Of a stretch of 64,000 bases of DNA, positions 19,162 to 28,429 are shown one piece after another. Origin of the DNA: Polynucleobacter sp. MWH-UH2A (GTDB lineage: Bacteria; Pseudomonadota; Gammaproteobacteria; Burkholderiales; Burkholderiaceae); the NCBI RefSeq assembly GCF_018687195.1, contig NZ_CP061321.1, positions 806,001-870,000 on the forward strand. Reading direction: 5' to 3'. The position numbers and the translations under genes were made by a program. Position 1 is the stretch's first letter, and each line of letters opens with the position of its first letter. The notes beneath the pieces are model-generated. The model ran no database searches. It saw only the letters and a program-made list of their open reading frames with translations, and was not told the origin of the DNA.

Positions 19162-20502
19162 ATGAATAACACAAACAAGCCACTCACTGATTCTTCCGAA
19201 ATTGAAATCACGCCTGATTATGAGGCTGTCATTGAAGCCATTGATCGTGGCGATCCTTATATCTTTGTCAGCGGTAAAGCCGGTACTGGTAAAACCACGC
19301 TGATTGGCTATCTTCGAGAAACCGTTGCGGGTAATGTCGTGGTTGTAGCCCCAACAGGAGTAGCCGCTTTGCAAGTGAAGGGAGTGACGATTCATTCCTT
19401 CTTCAGGTTGCCGCCGCGTTTAATCTTTCCTGAAGAAGATATTAAGCCGTTGCGTGATAAGCGACTCTATAAAGATATTCGTTTACTCATTATTGATGAA
19501 ATCTCCATGGTTCGATCAGACGTCGTTGATGCCATGGATTTGTTCTTACGTGAGAATGGACCGCAAAAAGGAAAGCCTTTTGGCGGTATTCAGGTGATGT
19601 TTGTGGGGGACTTATTTCAGTTACCGCCCGTTGTATCTGCTGCGGATATGCAGGTGCTAGCAGATAGAGGATATGAAGGTCCATACTTCTTTTGCGCCAT
19701 GGCTCTGCACCGCAAAGATGTCACGATGGTAGAGCTTAGCAAGATCTTTCGTCAAAAGGATGCCAGTTTTGCTAGTTTGTTAAATCAAATTCGCATTAAT
19801 CAGGATGCTGATGAAGCAATTGATACTCTAAATGCCCAATGCTTTCGCAAGGATCAGATAGTTGACGATCAAACCATTACGCTCACTACCACCAATGCAA
19901 GAGCAGATCAGATTAATGCGGCCGGCCTGAAGGCAATTGAGGCGGATGCTAAGGTGTACGCAGGTAAAACTACTGGCAAGTTCAATGTGGATGATCGCAA
20001 TCTACCATCGCCTAATCAGCTCACTCTTAAAGTGGGCGCTAAGGTGATGTTTACTGCAACAGATCCAGGATTTCCGAAGCGATGGGTTAATGGAACGATT
20101 GGGGTGGTGCGCGAGCTGTTGCCTGATAAGGTCAAAGTGATGGTGCAAAACGGGCCTTATTCCAATACGGTAGAGGTAATTGGACACCAATGGGAATCGT
20201 ATCGTTATGATCATGACATGATGTCAGGAAAAATATCTCCTAGCATCATTGGTACCTATGTACAGATACCGCTCATGTTGGCTTGGGCGGTGACGATTCA
20301 TAAGAGTCAAGGAAAGACCCTTGATAAAGTCAAAGTAGATCTTTCAACGGGTGCTTTTGCTTCGGGGCAGGTTTATGTCGCCCTAAGTCGTTGCAAAACC
20401 ATCGAGGGCATTAGCTTACAGAGACCAATTGAACCTAGAGACGTGAGTTGCGATCAAGAAATTAAGCGTTTTTATCTCGCATGTCTGCCAAGGCCTCAGT
20501 AA
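19162..20502 (+). CDS. Pif1-like superfamily 1B helicase
   Basis: 446 residues. Walker A is GKAGTGKTT (38-46) and Walker B is LLIIDEISMV, followed by a glutamine-containing VGDLFQLPPV motif. The C-terminal half has HKSQGKTLDKV and VALSRCKTIEGI, the hallmark of Pif1/RecD-type 5'-3' helicases. There is no nuclease or other fused domain. Bacterial Pif1 proteins unwind DNA and G-quadruplexes, and the role here is unknown. It starts just after tRNA-His, and its stop codon directly abuts that of the opposing ggt gene with no gap. Confidence 0.87.
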   Translation: MNNTNKPLTDSSEIEITPDYEAVIEAIDRGDPYIFVSGKAGTGKTTLIGYLRETVAGNVVVVAPTGVAALQVKGVTIHSFFRLPPRLIFPEEDIKPLRDKRLYKDIRLLIIDEISMVRSDVVDAMDLFLRENGPQKGKPFGGIQVMFVGDLFQLPPVVSAADMQVLADRGYEGPYFFCAMALHRKDVTMVELSKIFRQKDASFASLLNQIRINQDADEAIDTLNAQCFRKDQIVDDQTITLTTTNARADQINAAGLKAIEADAKVYAGKTTGKFNVDDRNLPSPNQLTLKVGAKVMFTATDPGFPKRWVNGTIGVVRELLPDKVKVMVQNGPYSNTVEVIGHQWESYRYDHDMMSGKISPSIIGTYVQIPLMLAWAVTIHKSQGKTLDKVKVDLSTGAFASGQVYVALSRCKTIEGISLQRPIEPRDVSCDQEIKRFYLACLPRPQ

Positions 20503-22092
20503 TTAAAAACCAGCCGCCAAACCATCACGTCGATGGTCGCTGCCAGCGATATAGGCAGAAACTGCATCATCGCTTAATTTGGCAATCGCTTGAGCACTAC
20601 CAAAATCTAAGCTGTTAGCGGGCTGAACTGCAACTTCGTGCCCCATGGCTCTGAGTCCATCCACAATACTTTGTGGCATCGCTGCCTCAACAGTGAGTTT
20701 TCCTAAGTCATCAATTCGCCAGCGCGGCGTATCAGAGCAGGCTTGTGGATTGAGGTATTCATCTACGAAGCGCATCACAAATTGAATATGACCTTGCGGT
20801 TGCATATTTCCACCCATCACACCAAATGCCATTGCGGGCTTGCCATTCTTGGTTAAGAAGGCGGGAAGGATGGTGTGGAATGGACGTTTGCCTGGACCAA
20901 CTTGATTGGGATGCCCATCTTGCAGGCTAAAACTCATGCCGCGGTTATGAAAAGCGATGCCTCCAGGTGCAACTACGCCAGAGCCAAAGCCTTTGAAGTT
21001 TGACTGAATATAGGAAATCATCATGCCGGATTCATCGGCGGCACATAAGTAAACAGTACCACCAGAATGAGGGTCGCCTGGACCGTAGCTTCCTGCTTTA
21101 TGGTGATCAATTAATGCAGCGCGGCTTGCAAGGTAATCGCGATCTAACAAGCTAGATGCTGGAACTTGCATTGAGCGGGTGTCGGACACATAAGCGTATG
21201 CATCGGCAAATGCAAGTCGCATCGCCTCAATCTGTAAATGAATGCGTTGCGCAGAGTTAGCGGGATATTGCTTCACATTGGCTGCCTGCAAAATTCCTAA
21301 AGCCATTTGTGCAGCAATGCCTGAGCCATTAGGTGGAATCTCTAGAAGGGTGTAATCGCCATAATCAAATGCCAATGGCTCAACCCAGTCGGGTTTGTTG
21401 TCTGCAAAGTCTTGCATCGTAAAGCAACCACCGGTGGATTGTGCAAAGTCGACAATGCTTTGTGCAAGAGGGCCTTTGTAAAAGGATTCGCCGTGGGTGC
21501 TAGCGATTTCTTTTAAGGTTTTTGCTTGTGCTGGATAGCGCCAGATTTGTCCAGCTTGGGGCGCCTTGCCATCAATTAAGAATGATTCGCTAAAGCCAGG
21601 CTGATTTTTCAGAATAGGAATTGCTTCACGCCATTGACGTGCAATAACAGGTGAAACGGGAAAGCCATTCTCCGCATAATCAATCGCGCGCTTAAATAAT
21701 TGTGCAAAAGGCAGCTTGCCAAATTTTTTAGATAGCTCAACCCAGCCAGCCACCATGCCTGGCACGGTAACGGTATTCCAGCCAATTAAATCCATCGCAG
21801 ATTTACCAGAAAAGTACTCCGGGGTCCAAGCTGCAGGTGCGCGACCTGAAGCATTGAGCCCATGAATTTTTTTGCCATCCCACAAAATGGCAAAGCCATC
21901 TCCACCAAGGCCATTCATGGTGGGCTCGACAACCGTGAGGGTGATTGCTGTGGCTAAGGCTGCATCAACTGCATTGCCACCATTTTGAAGTGCTTCGATA
22001 CCCGCTTGAGTGGCAAGCGGTTGTGAGCTTGCAACGGTATTTTTAGCTAGAACTGGGGCGCGACCGCCACCGAAAGGAGGGGAAATTAACAT
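20503..22092 (-). CDS. ggt: Gamma-glutamyltransferase family protein
   Basis: 529 residues, the usual length without a signal peptide. Gamma-glutamyltransferases cut glutathione and other gamma-glutamyl compounds after self-cleavage at a threonine. The family landmarks GGNAVDAALA, NGLGGDGFA and PPNGSGIAAQ are present. The expected nucleophile is Thr346 in HSGGTVYL, with GPGKRPFHTILP after it. No secretion signal is visible, so the enzyme may be cytoplasmic. The gene lies 19 bases after that of a Bug binding protein and is probably in one operon with it. Other N-terminal hydrolases of the family, such as those acting on acyl or oxamate substrates, are possible. Confidence 0.88.
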   Translation of the reverse strand: MLISPPFGGGRAPVLAKNTVASSQPLATQAGIEALQNGGNAVDAALATAITLTVVEPTMNGLGGDGFAILWDGKKIHGLNASGRAPAAWTPEYFSGKSAMDLIGWNTVTVPGMVAGWVELSKKFGKLPFAQLFKRAIDYAENGFPVSPVIARQWREAIPILKNQPGFSESFLIDGKAPQAGQIWRYPAQAKTLKEIASTHGESFYKGPLAQSIVDFAQSTGGCFTMQDFADNKPDWVEPLAFDYGDYTLLEIPPNGSGIAAQMALGILQAANVKQYPANSAQRIHLQIEAMRLAFADAYAYVSDTRSMQVPASSLLDRDYLASRAALIDHHKAGSYGPGDPHSGGTVYLCAADESGMMISYIQSNFKGFGSGVVAPGGIAFHNRGMSFSLQDGHPNQVGPGKRPFHTILPAFLTKNGKPAMAFGVMGGNMQPQGHIQFVMRFVDEYLNPQACSDTPRWRIDDLGKLTVEAAMPQSIVDGLRAMGHEVAVQPANSLDFGSAQAIAKLSDDAVSAYIAGSDHRRDGLAAGF

Positions 22093-22111
22093 GAATTACT
22101 TCTTCTGGAAT

Positions 22112-23092
22112 TTAATCAACTTTGACATTGGCAGACTTTACTACTTTCTCCCATTTATTTGCTTCATTAGCAGTAATTTCAGCCAGCTTCTCAGAATTAG
22201 CAAATTGTGGATGAATACCTTGGGTTGCCATGCGCGCTTTGAAGTCAGGGTTGGTCAAAATCTTGCGGATTTCATTTTCCAACTTAGACACAATACTTGG
22301 TGATGTGCCCTTGGGTGCATAAATCGCATAAAAGTTTTCCACATCAAAGGACTTCATACCGTCTTGACCTAAGGTAGGTACGTTTGGCATGAGAGGGGAT
22401 CGGTCTGCTGCAGCAATGGCTATTGGGCGCAGTTTGCCGCTTTGAATGTGTGGCAGGGAGGCAGTCACACTATCAAACATCATCAAGGTATTACCAGCAA
22501 TGAGATCAGGTAGTGCAAAGCTACTGCCTTTATAGGGGATGTGTGTACCGCTAGCGCCAATACGCTCCATAAACAATGTTGACTCTAGGTGAGAAAGGCT
22601 ACCGTTACCTTGAGAGGCGTAATTGAAATTTCCTTTTTTAGATTTAATAAACGCAATGAGCTCAGGAAGGTTCTTTGCAGGAACGGTTGGATTGACCACG
22701 ATCAAATGTGGCACGGTGCCAATTAAAGCAACTGGAACAAAATCTTTTTGCAAGTCCGCTGGAGGATTTTTAAATAGCGCAGAAGAAATCGATTGATTAG
22801 TGAGGGCGCTAATGTGAATCGTATAGCCATCTGGGGCTGCCTTAGCTGCTGCTTGTAGGCCAATCATTCCGCCTGCACCCGGTTTGTTATCAACCACAAC
22901 GGATTGACCTAAAGCTTCAGCTAATGGAGCAGTGACGCTTCTAGCAAAAATGTCAGTAGAGCCACCTGCAGGAAAGGACACAATTGCAACAATGGGCTTC
23001 TTAGGCCAATCAGTTTCATTTGCAGCAAAAACAGATCCGCATAAGCTTGTTAAGACGCCAATACTGAATAGAAGGGATTTGGTTAAGGTCAT
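22112..23092 (-). CDS. Bug-family tripartite tricarboxylate transporter substrate-binding protein (TctC type)
   Basis: 326 residues from the ATG at 23092-23090, with a signal peptide (about 1-24, ending VFA). A longer reading frame exists upstream, but this start follows GGAATCTGAA and places the signal peptide at the N-terminus. Bug motifs are clear: WPKKPIVAIVSFPAGGSTD, KPGAGGMIG and PDGYT. Such proteins are numerous in Burkholderiales and bind organic acids or amino acids in the periplasm. No TctAB permease gene lies nearby, which is usual for orphan Bug proteins. Pairing with ggt suggests a gamma-glutamyl compound or an amino acid, but this is inference. Confidence 0.9.
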   Translation of the reverse strand: MTLTKSLLFSIGVLTSLCGSVFAANETDWPKKPIVAIVSFPAGGSTDIFARSVTAPLAEALGQSVVVDNKPGAGGMIGLQAAAKAAPDGYTIHISALTNQSISSALFKNPPADLQKDFVPVALIGTVPHLIVVNPTVPAKNLPELIAFIKSKKGNFNYASQGNGSLSHLESTLFMERIGASGTHIPYKGSSFALPDLIAGNTLMMFDSVTASLPHIQSGKLRPIAIAAADRSPLMPNVPTLGQDGMKSFDVENFYAIYAPKGTSPSIVSKLENEIRKILTNPDFKARMATQGIHPQFANSEKLAEITANEANKWEKVVKSANVKVD

Positions 23093-23130
23093 TTCAGATT
23101 CCGCTAGTTCAATGGGTAATATAGTATTAG

Positions 23131-23155
23131 ATATTCCAATATAACTATATATAGT
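23131..23155. promoter_or_regulatory. Two adjacent AT-rich palindromes in a divergent promoter region
   Basis: ATATTCCAATAT (23131-23142) and ACTATATATAGT (23144-23155) are both perfect inverted repeats and lie side by side. They sit between the divergent Bug and aminotransferase genes and could be a repressor or activator site controlling both. They also contain -10-like sequences for either direction. No regulator gene is adjacent. Confidence 0.4.
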
Positions 23156-23174
23156 CAACTGCAGAGACAACAAA

Positions 23175-24524
23175 ATGAGCACAAGCAATAAAACCCTAAA
23201 TGGGGTGGATATGTCAGCCTATTGGTTGCCATTTACTCCCAATCGTTATTTTCATCAGCACCCTAAAGTCATGCAGTCTGCAAAAGGAGCTTACTACGTT
23301 GATGATCACGGGCGTAAGCTGTTTGATGGCTTATCTGGGCTTTGGTGCTCACCTTTAGGGCATGCTGATCCACGTATTGGTGCAGCGATATCTAAGCAAT
23401 ATGAAACGATGGATTATTGCCCCGCATTTCAGATGGCAAGTGAAGACACTTTTCGCTTAGCAACTCGTATTGCAGATATGGCTCCTGCAGGTCTAGATAA
23501 AGTCTTTTTTACAAACTCTGGTTCAGAAGCCGTTGATACTGCTTTAAAGATTGCTATTGGATATCACCGTGTCATGGGCAATGCATCTCGCATTCGCATG
23601 ATTGGACGAGATCGTGCATACCATGGTGTTGGTATGGGTGGTATTTCAGTGGGGGGAATGGTTGCCAATCGCAAAATGTTTGCGAGCATGATGATGCCTG
23701 GTGTTGACCATTTACCGCATACATTAAATCTTTCGCAGATGGCGTTTTCGAAAGGGATGCCAACATGGGGTGCCCATTTGGCTGATGAGTTAGAAAAGAT
23801 CGTTGCCTTGCATGATGCCAATACGATTGCAGCAGTTATTTTAGAGCCTGTGCAGGGTTCAACTGGTGTGATCGTGCCCCCACAAGGTTATCTGCAAAAA
23901 ATTCGTGAGATTTGTACTAAGCATGGCATCTTGCTGATCTTTGATGAGGTGATTACCGGGTTTGGTCGCCTAGGCGCCAATTTTGGCGCAGATCGATTTG
24001 GTGTTGTGCCTGACATGATTACTTTTGCCAAGGCGATTACCAATGGCGTGATTCCATTGGGTGGAGTAATAGTACGTGGCGATATCTATGACACCATCAT
24101 TGCCAATGGTGGGCAAGAGCAGGCTATTGAATTCTTCCATGGTTATACCTATTCAGGACACCCGATACCGACTGCTGCAGGACATGCGGTGCTCGATATA
24201 TTTGAGTCAGATGATTTAGTGAATCGCGCAAGAGCATTGGAGCCTGTTCTAGAAAATGGCTTGCATGCCATGAAAGGGAAAACAGGCGTATTGGATATTC
24301 GGAACTTTGGATTGTCTGGGGCAGTCGAGCTTGAGCCCATTGCGGGTAAGCCAGGCTTGCGAGCCCTCAAGGTTTTAGAGGCCTGCATTGAGCGCGGTGC
24401 ACTAGTGCGGGTAGCTGGTGATGCCATTGCTGTAGGTCCGCCATTTATTTCAGAGCCAAAGGAAGTGGAATTTCTCTGTAGCGTTCTTGGCGATGCTGTT
24501 GATGCTGCAATGAAACTTAATTAA
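23175..24524 (+). CDS. Class III omega-amino acid:pyruvate aminotransferase
   Basis: 449 residues. This is a PLP enzyme of fold type I, closest by eye to beta-alanine/omega-amino acid:pyruvate transaminases. Key parts: YWLPFTPNRYFHQHP at the N-terminus, TNSGSEAVDTALK, the FDEV Asp at about 257, and the PLP lysine Lys286 in TFAKAITNG. It moves an amino group from beta-alanine or another terminal amine to pyruvate. It is transcribed away from the Bug/ggt pair, so all three may serve use of amino-acid-like nutrients. Confidence 0.9.
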   Translation: MSTSNKTLNGVDMSAYWLPFTPNRYFHQHPKVMQSAKGAYYVDDHGRKLFDGLSGLWCSPLGHADPRIGAAISKQYETMDYCPAFQMASEDTFRLATRIADMAPAGLDKVFFTNSGSEAVDTALKIAIGYHRVMGNASRIRMIGRDRAYHGVGMGGISVGGMVANRKMFASMMMPGVDHLPHTLNLSQMAFSKGMPTWGAHLADELEKIVALHDANTIAAVILEPVQGSTGVIVPPQGYLQKIREICTKHGILLIFDEVITGFGRLGANFGADRFGVVPDMITFAKAITNGVIPLGGVIVRGDIYDTIIANGGQEQAIEFFHGYTYSGHPIPTAAGHAVLDIFESDDLVNRARALEPVLENGLHAMKGKTGVLDIRNFGLSGAVELEPIAGKPGLRALKVLEACIERGALVRVAGDAIAVGPPFISEPKEVEFLCSVLGDAVDAAMKLN

Positions 24525-24529
24525 TAATC

Positions 24530-25258
24530 TCAGCGATTCAATACGTGATAAATGATGGGAATAGCAACGGCGCTAATAACGCCATTCATTCCCATTGCTA
24601 AGCTAGCGTAGGTTCCTGCTTCAGGGTGAATGCTAAAAGCACGTGAGGTGCCGATGCCATGCGCGCCGATGCCAATTGCAAATCCTCGTTGCCACCAGGC
24701 TTTCATGCCAAGCGCATTCAGTACAAATGGTGCCAAGATTGCGCCCAGTATTCCAGTGCTGACTGCAAAGATAGCGGTTAGTGTTGGTGAGACATTGATC
24801 CGTTCTGCAATACCCATCGCAATCGGCGCAGTCACGGATTTAGGGTACATAGCTCCAGTAATACTGTTATCAGCTCCAAGGAGAGTGGCAATTCCTACCG
24901 CGCTCACAATTGACACCAAGCCGCCCGTGCATAGCGAAACTAACAGGGGAATAGAGCGACCTTTGAGGCTATTGAGTCCTCGGTAGATTGGGATTGCGAG
25001 AGATACTGTTGCTGAGCCTAATAAGAAGTGAATAAATTGTGCGCCCTCAAAATAACTTGAATAAGGCATATCAATAAGCTGAATGATGGTGGCCACAATC
25101 AAAATCGCAATTGCCACAGGGTTGGCTAGTGGATTTTGTTTTGAGTGTTTATAGATAGTCAACCCAATTTGATAAGCGGCTAAAGTAATAAAGAGTGCAA
25201 ATAGGGGGCTACCGGATAGGTATACCCAAATTTCTACAATGGAATGTTTTTCACTCAT
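24530..25258 (-). CDS. lrgB: LrgB/CidB-family membrane protein
   Basis: 242 residues with about seven hydrophobic segments and the LrgB core SVTAPIAMGIAE and GAHGIGTSRAF. LrgB works with LrgA. The pair was first described as antiholin-like and has more recently been linked to pyruvate or glycolate transport in other species. It overlaps lrgA by 8 bases, so translation is coupled. It converges with the aminotransferase gene, with five bases between the stops. Confidence 0.9.
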   Translation of the reverse strand: MSEKHSIVEIWVYLSGSPLFALFITLAAYQIGLTIYKHSKQNPLANPVAIAILIVATIIQLIDMPYSSYFEGAQFIHFLLGSATVSLAIPIYRGLNSLKGRSIPLLVSLCTGGLVSIVSAVGIATLLGADNSITGAMYPKSVTAPIAMGIAERINVSPTLTAIFAVSTGILGAILAPFVLNALGMKAWWQRGFAIGIGAHGIGTSRAFSIHPEAGTYASLAMGMNGVISAVAIPIIYHVLNR

Positions 25259-25598
25259 GACTTTCTTTCTTGCTCAGAAAGCGAACAACGACAGCGCTTG
25301 AGCCTATCGTGAGGATGACACTTCCAACGAGGGCCGCAATGATGGCAAAGGCATTTGCCTTGAGTTGCGGCAGAAATAAAACCACTCCAACAGCAGCCGG
25401 TACAAATAAGAGGCCAAGGTATTGGCTAAAAGTGTCCGCTACCGCCGCCAGCTCAGCATTAATACCTTTGCGAATGACTAGCCAACAAACCAATAGCACT
25501 AGCCCAATGACTGGGCCCGGGAGAGTGGGTAGAAGGAACTTGGAAACCAGCTCACCAAGGCTTTGAAAGAGGAGGATTTGAACTAGGCCAAAAATCAT
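25251..25598 (-). CDS. lrgA: LrgA/CidA-family holin-like membrane protein
   Basis: 115 residues with four predicted membrane segments and the LrgA pattern PGPVIGLVLL and LLFVPAAVGV. It is the small partner of LrgB and the first gene of the pair. The gene starts about 135 bases from the divergent iorA-like gene, and the two may share a regulatory region. Confidence 0.88.
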   Translation of the reverse strand: MIFGLVQILLFQSLGELVSKFLLPTLPGPVIGLVLLVCWLVIRKGINAELAAVADTFSQYLGLLFVPAAVGVVLFLPQLKANAFAIIAALVGSVILTIGSSAVVVRFLSKKESHE

Positions 25599-25675
25599 GA
25601 ATTGATATTACAGGCTCTCATTTATGTTGCATAGCAATAATTTAATTCTTGTTTAAGATAAGGGCACAAAAGCGA

Positions 25676-25690
25676 AGGGGTTACTCCCCT
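25676..25690 (+). promoter_or_regulatory. Small hairpin in the leader of the iorA-like gene
   Basis: AGGGG (25676-25680) pairs with CCCCT (25686-25690) across TTACT, followed by CATTTATT. It lies about 45 bases before the start codon, in the region between lrgA and the iorA-like gene. It may be a weak attenuator or mRNA stabiliser. A TTGCAT (25627-25632) upstream could be a -35 box, but no good -10 pairs with it. Confidence 0.3.
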
Positions 25691-25734
25691 CATTTATTAA
25701 AACGAACACAAAAAGAGACTAATAGGAGACCGTA

Positions 25735-26184
25735 ATGGCCGATTTAAATGTCAATGGCAAAAAATACAAAGTGGATGTTGATCCAGATACTCCATTGCTA
25801 TGGGTAATACGAGAGCAAATCGGCTTAACTGGTACCAAGTATGGTTGCGGTGTTGGTCAATGTGGTGCATGCACTGTGTTGTTTGAAGGCCAGGCGGTGC
25901 GTAGCTGCTCCTTGCCAGTTGCTGCAGCGGAAGGTAAAAAAATTGAAACGATTGAGAGTTTAGAAAAGAGCGGTCAGCTTTCTAAAGTACAAAAAGCTTG
26001 GGTTGATAATCAGGTGCCTCAGTGTGGTTACTGTCAATCTGGCATGGTGATGGCAACAACCGCATTGCTACGCAATAATCCAAAACCAACCGATGCTCAG
26101 ATTGATGAGTCCATCACTAATATCTGCCGTTGCGGCACATTCCAACAAGTGCGCGCAGCGATTCATGCTGCTAGCAAGGCTTAA
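25735..26184 (+). CDS. (2Fe-2S) subunit of a molybdenum hydroxylase (IorA-like)
   Basis: 149 residues with two [2Fe-2S] sites. The plant-type ferredoxin motif uses Cys38, Cys43, Cys46 and Cys58 (CGVGQCGACTV). The second, helical site uses Cys97, Cys100, Cys131 and Cys133 (CGYCQSG and CRCGT). This is the small subunit of the isoquinoline 1-oxidoreductase / aldehyde oxidase branch of the xanthine dehydrogenase family, which passes electrons from molybdopterin to an outside acceptor. It lacks a signal peptide and would be exported with its Tat-carrying partner. TAGGAG precedes the ATG. First gene of a six-gene run ending in soxA. Confidence 0.93.
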   Translation: MADLNVNGKKYKVDVDPDTPLLWVIREQIGLTGTKYGCGVGQCGACTVLFEGQAVRSCSLPVAAAEGKKIETIESLEKSGQLSKVQKAWVDNQVPQCGYCQSGMVMATTALLRNNPKPTDAQIDESITNICRCGTFQQVRAAIHAASKA

Positions 26185-26190
26185 GGAGGT
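26183..26190 (+). promoter_or_regulatory. Strong ribosome-binding site fixing the start of the iorB-like gene
   Basis: AAGGAGGT lies four bases before the ATG at 26195 and overlaps the iorA stop. It selects this ATG over an open frame that extends 34 codons further upstream through the end of iorA. Confidence 0.85.
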
Positions 26191-26194
26191 AATC

Positions 26195-28411
26195 ATGACT
26201 AATGCAATTAATACTTCCCGCCGTCAGTTTGTAGTTGGCTCTAGCGCTATTGCCACGGGCTTAGCTATTGGCTTTGACTTGAGCTTTATGTCTAGTGCAA
26301 ATGCTGCCATGGGCACAGGCACTACTTCTATGACGCCTTTGGCTACTCCAGAGATTGGTGTATGGGTGGTAATTAAGCCAAATGATGATGTTGTAGTTCG
26401 TATTGTCCGTTCTGAAATGGGTCAAGGCACGATTACTGGTTTGGCTCAGATGGTTGCTGAAGAGTTGGAGTGTGACTGGAAGAAGGTTAATTATGAATAT
26501 CCAAGCCCAGCTGAAAGTCTAAAGCGCAAAGCTGTATGGGGTAGTTACTCTACTGGTGGTAGCCGCGGTATTCGTACTTCAGAACAATATGTGCGTAAGG
26601 GTGGTGCAGCTGCCCGCATGATGTTGATTCAAGCCGCAGCCAATCAGTGGAATGTGCCTGCTTCAGAGTGCGTTGCTGCTAATAGTGTCATTACCCATAC
26701 TCCATCAGGACGCAAAACAACATTTGGAAAAGTTTCTGTAGCGGCATCACAACTGCCAGTGCCAACAGACGTTCCATTAAAAGATCCAAAAGAGTGGAAG
26801 CTGATTGGTAAATCAGTCAATCGTATTGATGGCGTATCGGATAAGGTCACAGGCCGTCAGGTTTATGCCATTGACCTCAAGATACCTGGCATGTTAGTTG
26901 CTAACATCAAAGAGTCCCCTGTATTTGGCGGCAAAGTAAAGAGCTACGATGCAGCCAAGGCCCAAAGCATGAAGGGCGTTAAGAAGGTTGTGCAGGTTGG
27001 TGATTCAGCGGTAGCTGTAGTGGCTGATACTTTCTGGCAAGCTAAAACCGCTTTAGATCAAGTCAATATCGTTTGGGATAACGGCGCCAATGGCGATGTT
27101 TCAAGCGCTTCCATTAAGAAGATGCTCGAGGATGGTCTGAGTGCGGACGATGCATTTGTACATAACACCAACGGTGATGTGAAATCTGCTTTGTCTAATG
27201 CGTCTAAGAAGATTGAAGCAACATATTTCTATCCATTCTTAAACCATGCAACCCTTGAGCCTCAAACTGCTACTGCCAAGTGGACACCTGATTCTTGTGA
27301 AGCTTGGGTGCCAACCCAAGACGGCGAAGCATCCTTGGCAGCGGTGATTGCCGCTTCTGGTTTGGCTGCTGAAAAATGCAATGTCTACAAAGTGAATCTT
27401 GGTGGTGGCTTTGGTCGTCGTGGTGCTTTCCAGGACTACACCACTCAAGCGGTGAATATTGCCAAGCAAATGCCTGGTACACCGATTAAGTTGATCTGGA
27501 CCCGTGAAGAGGATATGACTCAAGGTCGTTACCATCCGGTGATGATGTGCAAAATGACTGCAGCAATCGATGACAAGAAAAATGTCACTGGTTTAAATAT
27601 GCGTTTGTCAGGCCAATCTATTTTGGCTGCCGTACGTCCAGCAGTTGTGGCGGCAAATAAGGGTAAAGATCCGTTGACCTTCCAAGGTCTTGAGCCAAGT
27701 GGTGAGCACGGCATTACATACAGCTTCCCCAACTTGACCATTGACCATGCAATGCGTAACACCCATGTGCCACCAGGATTCTGGCGCGGTGTTAACGTCA
27801 ATCAAAACGCCATTTTCATTGAGACATTCATGGATGAATTGGCTGAAGCAACGGGTATGGATGCAGTGGAGTTCCGCCGCAAGCATATGAAGGAGTTCCC
27901 AAGGGCAGAAGCGGTATTGAACGCGGTTGCTGATGGTATTGGCTGGACTAAGCCTGCAGCCCCTGGTGTCTACCGTGGTGTTGCGCAGATGCGCTCATTT
28001 GGTAGCTATGTTGCAGCAGCTTGTGAGCTTTCAGTGAAAAATGGCAACGAGGTAAAGATTCATCGAATTGTTGCTGCTACTGATCCTGGTTATGTAGTTA
28101 ACCCAGCACAAGTCAATCGTCAGGTATCTGGCTCTTTTGTATACGGCTTATCTGCTCTCTTTGAAGAAGAGATTACTTTGGAGAAGGGCGCGGTTGTGCA
28201 GAAGAACTTCGATACCTTTAATTCGATTCGACTCTCTCAAATGCCAAAAGTCGAAACCATCATTATTCAGGGTGGCGGCAAGGATTGGGGTGGGGTTGGC
28301 GAGCCAACGATTGCGGTAGCAGCACCAGCAGTGCTTAATGCTATTTACCGTGCTACCGGCAAGCGTTACCGTACTGTTCCTCTGAAAAACAGCGGCATCA
28401 AACTCGTTTAA
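26195..28411 (+). CDS. Molybdopterin-binding large subunit of a periplasmic molybdenum hydroxylase (IorB-like)
   Basis: 738 residues. The N-terminus is a Tat signal (SRRQFVVGSSAIA, then SSANAA). The body shows the aldehyde oxidase/xanthine dehydrogenase molybdopterin domains: EMGQGTITGLAQMVAEELE, GGGFGRRG (about 405) and the active-site Glu in GGVGEPT (Glu703). IorB-type enzymes hydroxylate N-heterocycles or aldehydes in the periplasm and pass electrons through the [2Fe-2S] subunit, often to a cytochrome c. No dedicated cytochrome subunit follows. Instead soxX, a cytochrome c gene, begins 18 bases after the stop. The substrate is unknown. Confidence 0.9.
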   Translation: MTNAINTSRRQFVVGSSAIATGLAIGFDLSFMSSANAAMGTGTTSMTPLATPEIGVWVVIKPNDDVVVRIVRSEMGQGTITGLAQMVAEELECDWKKVNYEYPSPAESLKRKAVWGSYSTGGSRGIRTSEQYVRKGGAAARMMLIQAAANQWNVPASECVAANSVITHTPSGRKTTFGKVSVAASQLPVPTDVPLKDPKEWKLIGKSVNRIDGVSDKVTGRQVYAIDLKIPGMLVANIKESPVFGGKVKSYDAAKAQSMKGVKKVVQVGDSAVAVVADTFWQAKTALDQVNIVWDNGANGDVSSASIKKMLEDGLSADDAFVHNTNGDVKSALSNASKKIEATYFYPFLNHATLEPQTATAKWTPDSCEAWVPTQDGEASLAAVIAASGLAAEKCNVYKVNLGGGFGRRGAFQDYTTQAVNIAKQMPGTPIKLIWTREEDMTQGRYHPVMMCKMTAAIDDKKNVTGLNMRLSGQSILAAVRPAVVAANKGKDPLTFQGLEPSGEHGITYSFPNLTIDHAMRNTHVPPGFWRGVNVNQNAIFIETFMDELAEATGMDAVEFRRKHMKEFPRAEAVLNAVADGIGWTKPAAPGVYRGVAQMRSFGSYVAAACELSVKNGNEVKIHRIVAATDPGYVVNPAQVNRQVSGSFVYGLSALFEEEITLEKGAVVQKNFDTFNSIRLSQMPKVETIIIQGGGKDWGGVGEPTIAVAAPAVLNAIYRATGKRYRTVPLKNSGIKLV

Positions 28412-28429
28412 TTCAGAGAATTGCATTAG

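Noticed and set aside
26093..26194. Upstream extension of the iorB-like gene into iorA
   Set aside because: An AAGGAGGT site and a Tat signal mark the ATG at 26195. The upstream part is iorA read in another frame.
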